A stretch of 64,000 nucleotides of DNA, taken from positions 452,690 through 516,689 of the forward strand of contig JAUXGA010000001.1 in the NCBI GenBank assembly GCA_030622545.1, written 5' to 3'. The stretch is from a bacterium. Its GTDB lineage: Bacteria; Electryoneota; RPQS01; DYHQ01. Below, in pieces: positions 1-8,654 of this stretch (the first letter of the stretch is position 1; each line of letters starts with the position of its first letter). The notes under the pieces were generated by a model, which made no database searches, was not told where the DNA came from, and saw nothing but the letters and a program-made list of their open reading frames with translations. The translations under genes were made by a program, and so were the position numbers.

Positions 1-531
1 AATCAGGTGGACGATGTCCGGCTGGTGGCTTTGGATACCTTCAAACTGTGGATAGACACCCGGCAGGATACCCTTATCGAGATTCTCGAATCTAAAACGA
101 CATCAGGAACTCCAAAAGTCCATCTCGTCTTCGTCAATGATGACGAAGTGCGTTGGCTGACCGGCGAGCGCAACCTCTTAAAAGGCGCTCGCATCATTCA
201 GGAAATGGGTCCGAAGTGGGTCGTTGTAAAGAAAGGCGAACACGGGTCTTTCCTCCTGAGTGAAAAGGGCTTATTCATGGTACCGCCTTATCCCGTAGAG
301 GAAGTTGTGGATCCGACCGGAGCCGGAGATGCCTTTGCAGGAGGGATGCTGGGTTATCTGGCCTCTCAGTCCCGGTTTTATGATTCGACATTCCGCCGTG
401 CGCTGGGTTGGGGTAGTGTGATCGGGTCGTTCTACGTAGAAGGCTTTGGTCCCGACGGATTGAAGAACATCTCGAAAACGGCGCTCAGTGCTCGCTACCG
501 CGAGTATCAGAAGATGACTCAAGTGCCGTGA
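1..531 (+). CDS. PfkB/ribokinase-family sugar or nucleoside kinase (5' partial)
   Basis: This is the C-terminal 176 residues of a PfkB-family ATP-dependent kinase; the reading frame is open at base 1, so the start lies upstream of the window. The family signature GAGDAFAGGML is seen with the catalytic-base Asp at visible residue 110. It is preceded by NDDEVRWLTG and VVKKGEHG, as in small-molecule kinases of this fold. Substrate cannot be read from the fragment. The stop overlaps the GTG of mtnA (GTGA), so the two are translationally coupled. Because MtnA acts on a phosphorylated methylthioribose, this kinase may supply or salvage a related sugar; that is inference from context. It could equally be a generic sugar or adenosine kinase. 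Confidence 0.9.
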   Translation, partial: NQVDDVRLVALDTFKLWIDTRQDTLIEILESKTTSGTPKVHLVFVNDDEVRWLTGERNLLKGARIIQEMGPKWVVVKKGEHGSFLLSEKGLFMVPPYPVEEVVDPTGAGDAFAGGMLGYLASQSRFYDSTFRRALGWGSVIGSFYVEGFGPDGLKNISKTALSARYREYQKMTQVP

Positions 532-1526
532 AAAAACAGCGGCCGCCTTTAGAGTGGGAAAAAGGGGAACTCTGGATTCTCGATCAGCGCAAGCTTCCCG
601 CTCGGGAAGTCTGGATTCGCGCTCGCAGTGTCGAAACAGTTGCCAAAGCGATTGAATCTCTGGCGGTGCGAGGAGCCCCTTTAATTGGGATTGCAGCCGC
701 CTATGGTGTTGCGCTAGCCGCGAAAGAAAAAGGTGCGGCGGAAAGTATTCTGAACGCTATCGAACGACTGCGGCATACTCGACGTACCGGCTATAACCTT
801 TTTCACGCCTTGGACTGCATGCGAGAGGTTGTTCAAAGACGCCGGGGAAAACTTGCCGAACATACGTTAGTCGAAGCTCGCCGCATTCATGCGACTGAAA
901 GTGCGCGATGTCAGACGATGAGTCATCATGGCGCCGGTTTGATGGAAGAAGGCGAGCAGGTTCTGACTTACTGCAACACGGGAACTCTGGCAACCGGCGG
1001 CATCGGCACGGCGCTCGGAGTGATTCGCACAGGTTTCTTGGAGAAAAAAGTCTCCCATGTCTTTGTATGCGAAACGCGACCTCTGACGCAAGGCGCTCGG
1101 CTGACGCTTTGGGAACTCGTACAATCAGGAATCCCCTGCACGCTTATTTGTGACAATATGGTTGCGGCGCTCATGGCTACCGGCGAGGTTCAACGAGTGT
1201 TCGTCGGCGCGGATAGAATTGCCCGCAACGGAGATACCGCCAATAAAATCGGCACCTATATGCTGGCGTTGTTGGCAGCTTACTATGAAATTCCATTCCA
1301 TATCGTTGCTCCTTCGACGACGATTGATGCCTCCATCAAAGACGGCAGCGAAATGGAAATCGAAGAGCGTGATTCGAAAGAATTGACGCGGAGTATTCCG
1401 GGTTTGGCAAAGTTGCAAGGGTATGATGTCTGGAATCCTGCTTTCGATATTACGCCGGCAGGTCTGATTCACAGTTTCGTTACAGAATATGGTATCGAGG
1501 AACCGCCGTTTCTTGAAAGCGACTGA
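528..1526 (+). CDS. mtnA: S-methyl-5-thioribose-1-phosphate isomerase
   Basis: Methionine-salvage isomerase that converts 5-methylthioribose-1-phosphate to the ribulose-1-phosphate form in the cytoplasm; the family also accepts 5-deoxyribose-1-phosphate. The 332-residue length is typical. RGAPLIGIAAAYG lies near residue 48. The expected catalytic Cys is in YCNTGTLATGG (C149) and the catalytic Asp in VGADRIARNGD (D229). ETRPLTQGARLT is also present. The GTG start at 528 overlaps the stop of the upstream PfkB kinase. No mtnB, mtnC or mtnD partners are in the window, so the rest of the pathway must lie elsewhere or be replaced by a shunt. Confidence 0.95.
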   Translation: MKKQRPPLEWEKGELWILDQRKLPAREVWIRARSVETVAKAIESLAVRGAPLIGIAAAYGVALAAKEKGAAESILNAIERLRHTRRTGYNLFHALDCMREVVQRRRGKLAEHTLVEARRIHATESARCQTMSHHGAGLMEEGEQVLTYCNTGTLATGGIGTALGVIRTGFLEKKVSHVFVCETRPLTQGARLTLWELVQSGIPCTLICDNMVAALMATGEVQRVFVGADRIARNGDTANKIGTYMLALLAAYYEIPFHIVAPSTTIDASIKDGSEMEIEERDSKELTRSIPGLAKLQGYDVWNPAFDITPAGLIHSFVTEYGIEEPPFLESD

Positions 1527-1584
1527 CATTCGACGGCATGAACAAGTAAAGTTTCCTTCGATATTTTAATCAGTTTATCCAGTC

Positions 1585-1657
1585 TTCCGCCGAGCCGGGT
1601 TCAGCGCAGGTCTCCGTTGCCCAACCGATAAACTTCTCGCGCGTAACCCGGCCGGAA
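1585..1657. other. Structured intergenic stretch with nested inverted repeats
   Basis: The 225-base gap between mtnA and the next gene has no convincing coding frame. It contains a perfect 7-base inverted repeat CCGGGTT (1595-1601) with AACCCGG (1645-1651), extended outward by TTCCG (1585-1589) with CGGAA (1653-1657) across an uneven internal loop. There is no T-run on either side, so it is not a normal intrinsic terminator. It may be an RNA fold or chance; I cannot assign a function. Confidence 0.35.
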
Positions 1658-1701
1658 TAGGGCTGTTTCTTGAGATATGTACTCGAAAGCATTTTGCTGT
1701 T

Positions 1702-1730
1702 TTGATATTTTGATGATTCATTCTTCTAAA
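1702..1730 (+). promoter_or_regulatory. Candidate sigma70 promoter for the TPR/uppS envelope cluster
   Basis: TTGATA at 1702-1707 (5 of 6 to consensus) is followed after 17 bases by TCTAAA at 1725-1730 (4 of 6). The start codon of the TPR gene is 21 bases further on. This is the only gap ahead of the long coupled run starting at 1752, so a promoter is expected here, but the -10 match is modest. Confidence 0.4.
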
Positions 1731-1751
1731 TAAGGGATTTGAGGGTCCACC

Positions 1752-2978
1752 ATGAAGAAACAAACGTTTTACCTCGTCATTTTCTTACTGGGAACAATGG
1801 TTGCCCAGGCCGGAATGGAACTCACCTCGGCTCGAGTGTATCGGAAACAGGGCGATTATAAGCAGGCGTTGGAATGGTATAGCCGGGCAATTGAAGCGGA
1901 TCTGGATAATATCGTCGCACATTATGAGAAGGGAGAACTCTTAGGCGAGATGGCCGATGAGGGCAACAAGCCGGAACTGTATGTGGAAATGCGCAAGGAA
2001 TTCGATGCGGTTCTGAATGCGACCGGCAAGAAGGCGCAGAAAAAAATCAGGAAATATCGACCAAAGATTGAAGAGCAGGTCGAAAGGTACTGGATATTCC
2101 AATACAATGATGCGGTTGAGCAGTTTCGGTTGGCGGACAATGACAGCGCGTTGAATGCGAGCGCGAGTCAACTAACGGGCGGTGATTTCGCAACACTGTC
2201 GAGTTCGGATCAAGACTCTCTGAAGCAGGTCGCGAAGGAAGGTTACTGGAAACAGACGCAGGGAACACTCGAACTGGCTCGAACCATCAACCCGGCTCGC
2301 TGGGAAACCTATGCTCTCTTATCGAATATCAGTTCGGCTGCGGAGCAGTGGGATGCAGCAGGAGAAACGCTGCAGCAAGCAATTGAAAGACATCAGCGAC
2401 CGGAAGAGACATCGGGAGCTGATGTTCAGCAGTCGGAAATAGAATGGAAACGAACTCATCTGGATATGCTGGAGAATTTAGCGCAGATTTACTATGAGCA
2501 GGAACACTATGAAGAAACGATTAGTACCTGCAATGAGATTCTCACGCTGGATCCTCAGAATCCGCTGGCCGTGAAATTCATCGCCTTTTCCTGGAATCTG
2601 CTTGACCAGAATGAGAAAGCGATTGAAGCCTATCAGACAGCGATTAACGCTCAGCCGGATAATACGAATCTGCTTTACAACGCGGCGCAGCTTTACATGC
2701 AGATGGCGGATACCGCTGGGGCGATGAAGTACTTGGCGGATTTCTTTGCGATTGATCCAACCGATTTCGAAGTCGTCTTCCAATTGAGCGTTATCTATTT
2801 GGAAGGAGGAAGCTATGCCGATGATGAAAAAGCCAAAGAGCTTTTAGGGAATGCAATAGAGCACTTTCCCGATAATCCGGTTATCTGGACGAATTACGGA
2901 GTGGCGTTAATCCGGACGGGAGAAACCGAAGAAGGAAAGAAAGCGATTGAAAAGGCGAAAGCCTTAAAGGGAGAATAA
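1752..2978 (+). CDS. Exported TPR-repeat protein
   Basis: A 408-residue protein with an N-terminal signal peptide: Lys-Lys, a hydrophobic run, then likely cleavage after AQA near residue 20. The rest is tetratricopeptide-like, with clear units near residues 25-55 (ARVYRKQGDYKQALEWYSRA), and again at about 235-270, 270-300 and 305-335. TPR arrays bind partner proteins, and the export signal puts this one in the periplasm or at a membrane. It stands first in a cluster of envelope genes, so an envelope assembly role is plausible, but no specific function can be read. A GAGGGT element lies just upstream of the ATG. Confidence 0.8.
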   Translation: MKKQTFYLVIFLLGTMVAQAGMELTSARVYRKQGDYKQALEWYSRAIEADLDNIVAHYEKGELLGEMADEGNKPELYVEMRKEFDAVLNATGKKAQKKIRKYRPKIEEQVERYWIFQYNDAVEQFRLADNDSALNASASQLTGGDFATLSSSDQDSLKQVAKEGYWKQTQGTLELARTINPARWETYALLSNISSAAEQWDAAGETLQQAIERHQRPEETSGADVQQSEIEWKRTHLDMLENLAQIYYEQEHYEETISTCNEILTLDPQNPLAVKFIAFSWNLLDQNEKAIEAYQTAINAQPDNTNLLYNAAQLYMQMADTAGAMKYLADFFAIDPTDFEVVFQLSVIYLEGGSYADDEKAKELLGNAIEHFPDNPVIWTNYGVALIRTGETEEGKKAIEKAKALKGE

Positions 2979-2986
2979 AGGAATCC

Positions 2987-3721
2987 GTGGGTTCATCAGA
3001 GGATACTCTGCAGCAGCAGCGACTGAAAGAAAGCGGTGAACTTCCCAGACACATCGCGATGATCATGGACGGCAACGGTCGCTGGGCCCGGCAGCGGGGA
3101 CTTCCACGCGTCGCCGGACATCGCGCGGGGATAAAAACCGTCCGGGATATCGTTGCCGCCTGTGGTGAATTGGGAGTTCAGGTTTTAACACTCTACACCT
3201 TCTCTCGCGAAAACTGGGAGCGCCCCCGCATGGAAGTGGCGGCTTTGATGCGACTTCTCCTGCAAACGATTGAACGCGAAGTTGATGACCTGATTGCCAA
3301 GAACGTGCATTTGAAAGCAATCGGTCGGTTGGAGGATTTGCCGGCGGCTCCCCGTGAAGCGTTTGAGCGGGCCGTGAAGCGAACAGCATCCAATACCGGT
3401 TTGACGCTGAATCTTGCGCTTTCCTATGGCGGACGGCAAGAAATCCTCGATGCCGTCGTGACGTTTATGGAAAATCCTGCGTTGCCGTTAACGGAAGAAA
3501 CGTTCGGAAATTGTCTCTATACAGCAGGTTTGCCTGATCCCGATTTACTCGTGCGCACGTCGGGAGAACTTCGACTCTCAAATTTTTTGCTCTGGCAATT
3601 GGCTTATACCGAATTGTATATCACGGATGTGCGGTGGCCGGATTTCAGCCGCCGCGAACTCTACCGGGCTATCGAAGCCTATCAAAAACGCGAACGACGC
3701 TACGGTCGGCTGCAAAGGTGA
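2987..3721 (+). CDS. uppS: Isoprenyl transferase (undecaprenyl diphosphate synthase)
   Basis: Cis-prenyltransferase that builds the C55 lipid carrier for peptidoglycan and LPS sugars from farnesyl diphosphate and IPP. The signature HIAMIMDGNGRWA is present with the catalytic Asp at residue 28, followed by GHRAGIKTVRDI and YTFSRENWERP. The C-terminal RTSGELRLSNFLLWQ and the EAYQKRERRYG end are also as expected. The 244-residue length is normal. The start is a GTG only eight bases after the preceding stop. The stop overlaps a GTG of the next gene. In many diderms uppS is followed by cdsA; here it is not. Confidence 0.97.
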   Translation: MGSSEDTLQQQRLKESGELPRHIAMIMDGNGRWARQRGLPRVAGHRAGIKTVRDIVAACGELGVQVLTLYTFSRENWERPRMEVAALMRLLLQTIEREVDDLIAKNVHLKAIGRLEDLPAAPREAFERAVKRTASNTGLTLNLALSYGGRQEILDAVVTFMENPALPLTEETFGNCLYTAGLPDPDLLVRTSGELRLSNFLLWQLAYTELYITDVRWPDFSRRELYRAIEAYQKRERRYGRLQR

Positions 3722-4440
3722 AGACTGTGGAAGTATCTCGAGAAATCTATACGTCACTGCGAAGACGCTTTGGCAATCAGCTTCTTCAGGAGCAGCCACG
3801 GACGGTGATTGCTCCGGCGAGCCTGCAGGCTGTCAAAGATGCTGTGGAAATGGCAAGGCATGAACATCTGAAGCTGCTTCCTCTTGGAACCGGCAGTTCT
3901 TTTCCATCGGATTTTTCTCGATTGCATATCCGAACCCTAACATTGCTTTTAGGAACTCTCAAAGGAGAATGCGGGGGAGATACCTTTTCCAGTTGGTATT
4001 GGGCGGGGACGCGGCTTTCGCAGTTGTCAGCGGACTATCCCGGCTTTTTTAACGGCGAATCTCAGAGGGCGACTCTCGGAGGGCTTATCGCGGACGGAAC
4101 GCTCTCGTCTCTCGACGCGACCCGGCGTCTTATCCAGCGGCTTATGCTCTCGATGGAAGTTTTCACGGCGGCGGGAAATATCGAAACCTTTGCCGGAGGA
4201 AGCACCGGAACGGTGTATCAACTTCCTGCGAGTTCCCTGTTCTTCGGTTCAAAGGGTCGTCTGGGAATTATTCTGCGAGTAAACCTGCGACGTATCGTCC
4301 CACCCAAATTAGACCTGCCATCTTTGAATGAGCCCGAGAGTACTTCAATGACGGGAGGCGGCAATCATGCTCTCTCTTGGAATCAGAAACAAGAGCTCCT
4401 TGATCCCGGCGGACTTTTCGCCTGGGAAGGTGATCGATAG
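3718..4440 (+). CDS. FAD-binding protein related to glycolate oxidase subunit GlcE
   Basis: A 240-residue protein that reads as a short FAD_binding_4 (PCMH-type) domain. Visible marks are RTVIAPASLQAVKDAVEMAR, LPLGTGSSF (where GlcE proteins have a glycine-rich pyrophosphate loop), and NGESQRATLGGLIADG. The end LLDPGGLFAWEG resembles the DPxGxF tail of this oxidase family. GlcE proteins are usually about 350 residues, so this is a reduced version. I take the GTG at 3718, which overlaps the uppS stop, rather than the upstream in-frame ATG at 3634 that would lie deep inside uppS. No GlcD or GlcF partner is nearby. The substrate is unknown and the location among envelope genes is odd. Confidence 0.7.
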   Translation: MKTVEVSREIYTSLRRRFGNQLLQEQPRTVIAPASLQAVKDAVEMARHEHLKLLPLGTGSSFPSDFSRLHIRTLTLLLGTLKGECGGDTFSSWYWAGTRLSQLSADYPGFFNGESQRATLGGLIADGTLSSLDATRRLIQRLMLSMEVFTAAGNIETFAGGSTGTVYQLPASSLFFGSKGRLGIILRVNLRRIVPPKLDLPSLNEPESTSMTGGGNHALSWNQKQELLDPGGLFAWEGDR

Positions 4441-4451
4441 ACATAGAAGAG

Positions 4452-7400
4452 ATGCGGTGGTCTAAGCGAAAGACAGTTCTCGCGATTTTTTTATTGGCGG
4501 TTGCCGTCGCGGTGGTGATACTATCGTTGGTGGTGCCGCGCTCGTTTATCAATGAAACATCGCGACGGACGCTGGTGACGTATTTGCAGCGACATCTGGG
4601 CCCGAATGCGCAGGTCGAAAATGTCAGCGTCAGTTGGAGGAGCGTTCGCTTCACTGGCGTATCGCTGCCTCTGAGTGTAACAGGCAGTCATCTCGAGATT
4701 GAACACGCGACCGCGAGCATTCGTCCTTGGCGTGCTCTGACCTCACCCACCCGGCTCGAACGCGCGCTCGGGGCAATCGACTGTCACCATCCACGATTGT
4801 TCATTGCGGCCGACACTCTCAAAGAGAAACCGGATACGACAACAGCGCTGCTGCCTGATTTGTTTCTGCCTGCAGGGTTTTACGGAGTGCTGGCTCGACT
4901 CGACAGTCTGTGCTCCATCTCGTTTCGAAGTGCGGAAGTTTTTCTTGTCGATTCGCAGGACACACTAACTCTGCTTTCGGATTTTAACGGAAAGATTTTT
5001 CAAGACCGCACCCGTTCCTTCCACCTTAAAGCTCAAGGTTGTTTTTTGGGGCAGCTCAAAGGTACAGTGCAACTTTCGGCGGTTGTGAAGACAGAAGAGA
5101 AACACCTTGATGCCGTTGCGCAATTTTCTTTTGGGGGCGCGCAGATTGCGTCGTTATTCGCGTTGCCGGACAGCCTTAAAATCCTCGGTGGGAATGGACT
5201 TGCGCGCCTGCGGTTGTCAGCGCAGGATACGGTTCTTCAAGCCGAAGGCGATTTAGACCTTACCGGCTTGCGGGCGGACATCCCGGGTTTTGGGTCGATT
5301 AATTTTGCCCGAGCTCAATTGGATTTCTTCGCAGATACCCTTCGTTTTTCTCAATTAAATATCGCATCGCACGGCTGCAGCCTAAAAGCGGATGGTCAGG
5401 TTTGCCTGCGTCGCGGATCAGCTTGGGATATTCAAGGCGAATTCTGTTCTTTGAAAGGTGAGAATTTTGCAAATCTTCTTCTGGGGAATGCGGATTTGCT
5501 TTCCGGAGAACTATCGGTCGCTTTTGATGTGCGCGGAGACCTGTTCGATCCTCAACTCTATCTCAAGATAGAAAGCGATGTTGTTCGATTAGGGCCGCTT
5601 CAACTTCATGATATTTCCTCGCGGATTTCCCTGTCGCGCTCGCTTGTAGAATTAGAGCGGTTTGTCGCTGAAAGCGATGTGGGAAAGCTTGTCGCTGCTG
5701 GAAACGTTTCACTGCAGCAGCCCGATTTTCCTATTTCATTTGAAGGTGCCCTTTCCCTGAACTCCAGCAAACCTCAGGGAGCACTGCGAGCTTCGAGTCT
5801 CAAGGTGCGTGTTCGTGGAACACGAAAAGAGCCGAAAACAACGATTGTCGTCGTGGACAGCTCAAACGAAACGATTCTTTCAGGACACGTACGAAAAAAG
5901 CTTGGGAAATGGCAGTTTGTTGCCGATGGAACTGGCCAAGTTCCTCGTATGGATTTTGCTTTTGTTCCCGAAGGCATATCAGCAAAAGTTACGCACGCTC
6001 AGCAACTTTGGATGGCTCTGACGTACCCGACCGCACTTCATGAGCATCTGCCTTTTCTCGACGTCTATGCGGATTTTGAGGGGGGAAGTCTTTCGGGACG
6101 CTTCAATCTCGAGGCGACGGTTGACAGCGCTGCCGAGTTTCCAACAGTGCTGTCTCACATTCGGAAAGCCGCGCTTCGAGGCAGCTATGTTTGCCCCGTA
6201 CAAGCTCCTCTTGTGCTCTTAGGGGGATGGGAAATCGCGGCGGACAAAGATTGGGCGGGAACGTTCGATCTTTCCGTGAGACCTGATCGTATTGACGTCC
6301 ATGAAATGCGCTTTGCGGATTTTGCGACGATGACGGGTGTCGTGTGGCCGGAGGATTCCGAAATGGATCTCGATTTGGAGATTCACGGCATTCCGCTATC
6401 ACAGTTTCCGATTCATATCCCAATTCTGGAAAAAGCAAGAATACATGGAACCATTGCCGGTTATATTCATGCATGTGGAACTTTCGATACTCCAATATGG
6501 ACGGCAGACCTCAGCATTGTGGAAGGTGAAGCTTTTGGTGTCAGCGATTACTGGAGCACGGTTGAGTTAGAGGGTTTCGGGAGTCGTTGTGATGTGCGTC
6601 AATTTATTTTCGGGCGAGATATTGGTCGTGTTTTTTCGGCGACAGGTCATCTGGATTGGGAAACGGATTCGGTTGAACTGATTGCCTCGAGTGGGGAGCG
6701 AGTTGCCGACGAGATTCTGCAAACATTGACGGGTCACGGAGGCTGGCTCGATGGACTTCTCAATACACGCGCCGTTATCAGTGGGCGGCTTTCGGATCCG
6801 ACGATTAGCGCGATGCTCTCCGTCTATCAGGGACACGTTCTGCGAGATATCTCCTTTGATACACTGACCGCACTCGTGAATTGGGATTTCGACAGCGACG
6901 GCCAACGGCGAATTCGTATTCCGAGGGCTCGGATGGAACGGGTCGGTCGCTACAGTCTGCAAGGCTTCCTTGAAACGAATCCCTTTCCGGGAGGGCGGTT
7001 CGCGGGAGAGATTACCGGAGAGGGTGAATTCCTTTGTATTCTTGAAGATCTTGCGCGAGGTTTCCGTTCACATAAGGGGGACGGGACAATGCGGGCTCGA
7101 ATCGGAGGCACCTGGGATCACCCGCAATTTTTAGGAGCGGAACTTTCTCTGACCGATGGGAAGTTTACCTTTACGGATATTACTCCGAATTCCGTCGAAA
7201 CAAGTCTGAAAATGCGTCTCTCTCCCGGCGGAGTGCTTGAATATGGGCAGGCGAATTTTCACAGCGGTTCTCATCAGCTTACGATTCGTTCGCTGACGGA
7301 TTCGGTGTCAACGATGGCGGCAAATCTGACACCGATTCAAATCGAAAATCCAGCCGTAAATCTGGGCGTCATCGAAATCTCCAGTGGTGAAAATGGAATG

Positions 7401-8609
7401 CCGCTCCGTTTTCCGGGATTTATGGCTCCCGATTGGGCAGGCGACTTCACGTTTGGGCCTCCCGAAGCTCGTTCGGTTACTCTTTCATGGGAAGAGGATC
7501 ATCTACTGATTCGTGGGGATGTTGCTCTCCACAACGCGATGATAACATATCCCTTTCTACAGGGTTCAGGCAAGCCATCCCGTTTCGCCCGCTGGCTTCT
7601 GAATCTGCTTACGCAGGCTCGGTGGGACTTGCGACTTATCCCGGAAGAAGGGAATCATTACTACGCTGAGTTCACGGGGCTAAAAGATTCCGACCTCTTT
7701 ACCGATTGGCAGGATTCGCCGCTCTGGCGGAATTTTGCTGAGCTGGTGGACAGGCTCGATGTAGATGCTCAAATTACTCCTTCGCGCAAGGGCGTGCTTT
7801 TAGAAGGCAGGATTTCCGAAGAAAGTTTTCACGGTATCGGACGTTTGACATCCTTTCGAGGGAATGTCGATTATCTGGATCAAACCTTTCATATTGAAGA
7901 AGTCGTCGCTGAGTTTGACGCGTCGGATCCACGACCGGTTCTGCGCGGGCGCGCCGAAACAACAGGACAGGACACACTGGGACGGCAGGTTCCCGCCTAT
8001 TTAACGCTCTACGTCATTGACAGGGAGACCGGCATTCGGGTTCGTGAAGGCAGACTCGATGATTTGACGGTCGTGCTGGAAGGCGATTATGAAACCAGTC
8101 CGGAACAAGTCCTCGCTTTGCTGGGTTATTCTGTTGAAGACATGGGCGGCCAGGCGTGGCGTGTGGGCGGAGCGATTATGGAACGTGCTCTGCGGGCTCG
8201 AGTGCTGCGACCTTTTGAACGCCGTATCGAAAGATGGACAGGACTCGATGTACTCTCCGTCGCGCCGACGCTTCAGGGCCGTTATCGTTCGAGACGCAGC
8301 GGCAGCACGACTCCCGCGGATACACTCGAACAATCCTTCGGATTTCGTTACTTCACAGGCTCGCAACTCACTGTTGGAAAATTTCTGACGCGTGACCTGT
8401 TCTTTTCATACACGGGCGAGCTTGCGGAAGCGGAAGAAGTCGGTCTGGAAGGAAAACGATTGGGACTGGTGCATTTCTGGACGATGGAATTTCGCATGCG
8501 GCCAATCTCCCGCGATCTGGTGATGGATTTTTCTATCGAATATGATGATTTGGAACGGAAACAGGATGAATCGATTTCCCTGAAATATGTGTTTGCTCTG
8601 GAACCCTGA
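4452..8609 (+). CDS. tamB: TamB-like inner-membrane-anchored translocation/assembly protein (DUF490)
   Basis: A 1385-residue protein with one N-terminal membrane anchor (about residues 9-30) and a very long beta-rich body. The repeated short strands resemble AsmA/TamB-type bridge proteins, which span the periplasm as a lipid-binding groove. The C-terminal few hundred residues match the DUF490 pattern, including LTVVLEGDYETSPEQVLALL near residue 1205. TamB family members work with BamA or TamA in outer membrane protein insertion and in phospholipid transport between membranes. The adjacent downstream gene is bamA, and in phyla without TamA this pairing is standard. The ATG lies 12 bases after the previous stop. 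Confidence 0.9.
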   Translation: MRWSKRKTVLAIFLLAVAVAVVILSLVVPRSFINETSRRTLVTYLQRHLGPNAQVENVSVSWRSVRFTGVSLPLSVTGSHLEIEHATASIRPWRALTSPTRLERALGAIDCHHPRLFIAADTLKEKPDTTTALLPDLFLPAGFYGVLARLDSLCSISFRSAEVFLVDSQDTLTLLSDFNGKIFQDRTRSFHLKAQGCFLGQLKGTVQLSAVVKTEEKHLDAVAQFSFGGAQIASLFALPDSLKILGGNGLARLRLSAQDTVLQAEGDLDLTGLRADIPGFGSINFARAQLDFFADTLRFSQLNIASHGCSLKADGQVCLRRGSAWDIQGEFCSLKGENFANLLLGNADLLSGELSVAFDVRGDLFDPQLYLKIESDVVRLGPLQLHDISSRISLSRSLVELERFVAESDVGKLVAAGNVSLQQPDFPISFEGALSLNSSKPQGALRASSLKVRVRGTRKEPKTTIVVVDSSNETILSGHVRKKLGKWQFVADGTGQVPRMDFAFVPEGISAKVTHAQQLWMALTYPTALHEHLPFLDVYADFEGGSLSGRFNLEATVDSAAEFPTVLSHIRKAALRGSYVCPVQAPLVLLGGWEIAADKDWAGTFDLSVRPDRIDVHEMRFADFATMTGVVWPEDSEMDLDLEIHGIPLSQFPIHIPILEKARIHGTIAGYIHACGTFDTPIWTADLSIVEGEAFGVSDYWSTVELEGFGSRCDVRQFIFGRDIGRVFSATGHLDWETDSVELIASSGERVADEILQTLTGHGGWLDGLLNTRAVISGRLSDPTISAMLSVYQGHVLRDISFDTLTALVNWDFDSDGQRRIRIPRARMERVGRYSLQGFLETNPFPGGRFAGEITGEGEFLCILEDLARGFRSHKGDGTMRARIGGTWDHPQFLGAELSLTDGKFTFTDITPNSVETSLKMRLSPGGVLEYGQANFHSGSHQLTIRSLTDSVSTMAANLTPIQIENPAVNLGVIEISSGENGMPLRFPGFMAPDWAGDFTFGPPEARSVTLSWEEDHLLIRGDVALHNAMITYPFLQGSGKPSRFARWLLNLLTQARWDLRLIPEEGNHYYAEFTGLKDSDLFTDWQDSPLWRNFAELVDRLDVDAQITPSRKGVLLEGRISEESFHGIGRLTSFRGNVDYLDQTFHIEEVVAEFDASDPRPVLRGRAETTGQDTLGRQVPAYLTLYVIDRETGIRVREGRLDDLTVVLEGDYETSPEQVLALLGYSVEDMGGQAWRVGGAIMERALRARVLRPFERRIERWTGLDVLSVAPTLQGRYRSRRSGSTTPADTLEQSFGFRYFTGSQLTVGKFLTRDLFFSYTGELAEAEEVGLEGKRLGLVHFWTMEFRMRPISRDLVMDFSIEYDDLERKQDESISLKYVFALEP

Positions 8610-8654
8610 CGAACACCGATATAAAATGATCTAACAGCTTATTGGAATACATTC

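Noticed and set aside
3634..3717. Upstream ATG extension of the GlcE-like gene
   Set aside because: It lies inside uppS; the GTG at 3718 coupled to the uppS stop is the simpler start and the extra residues have no family match.
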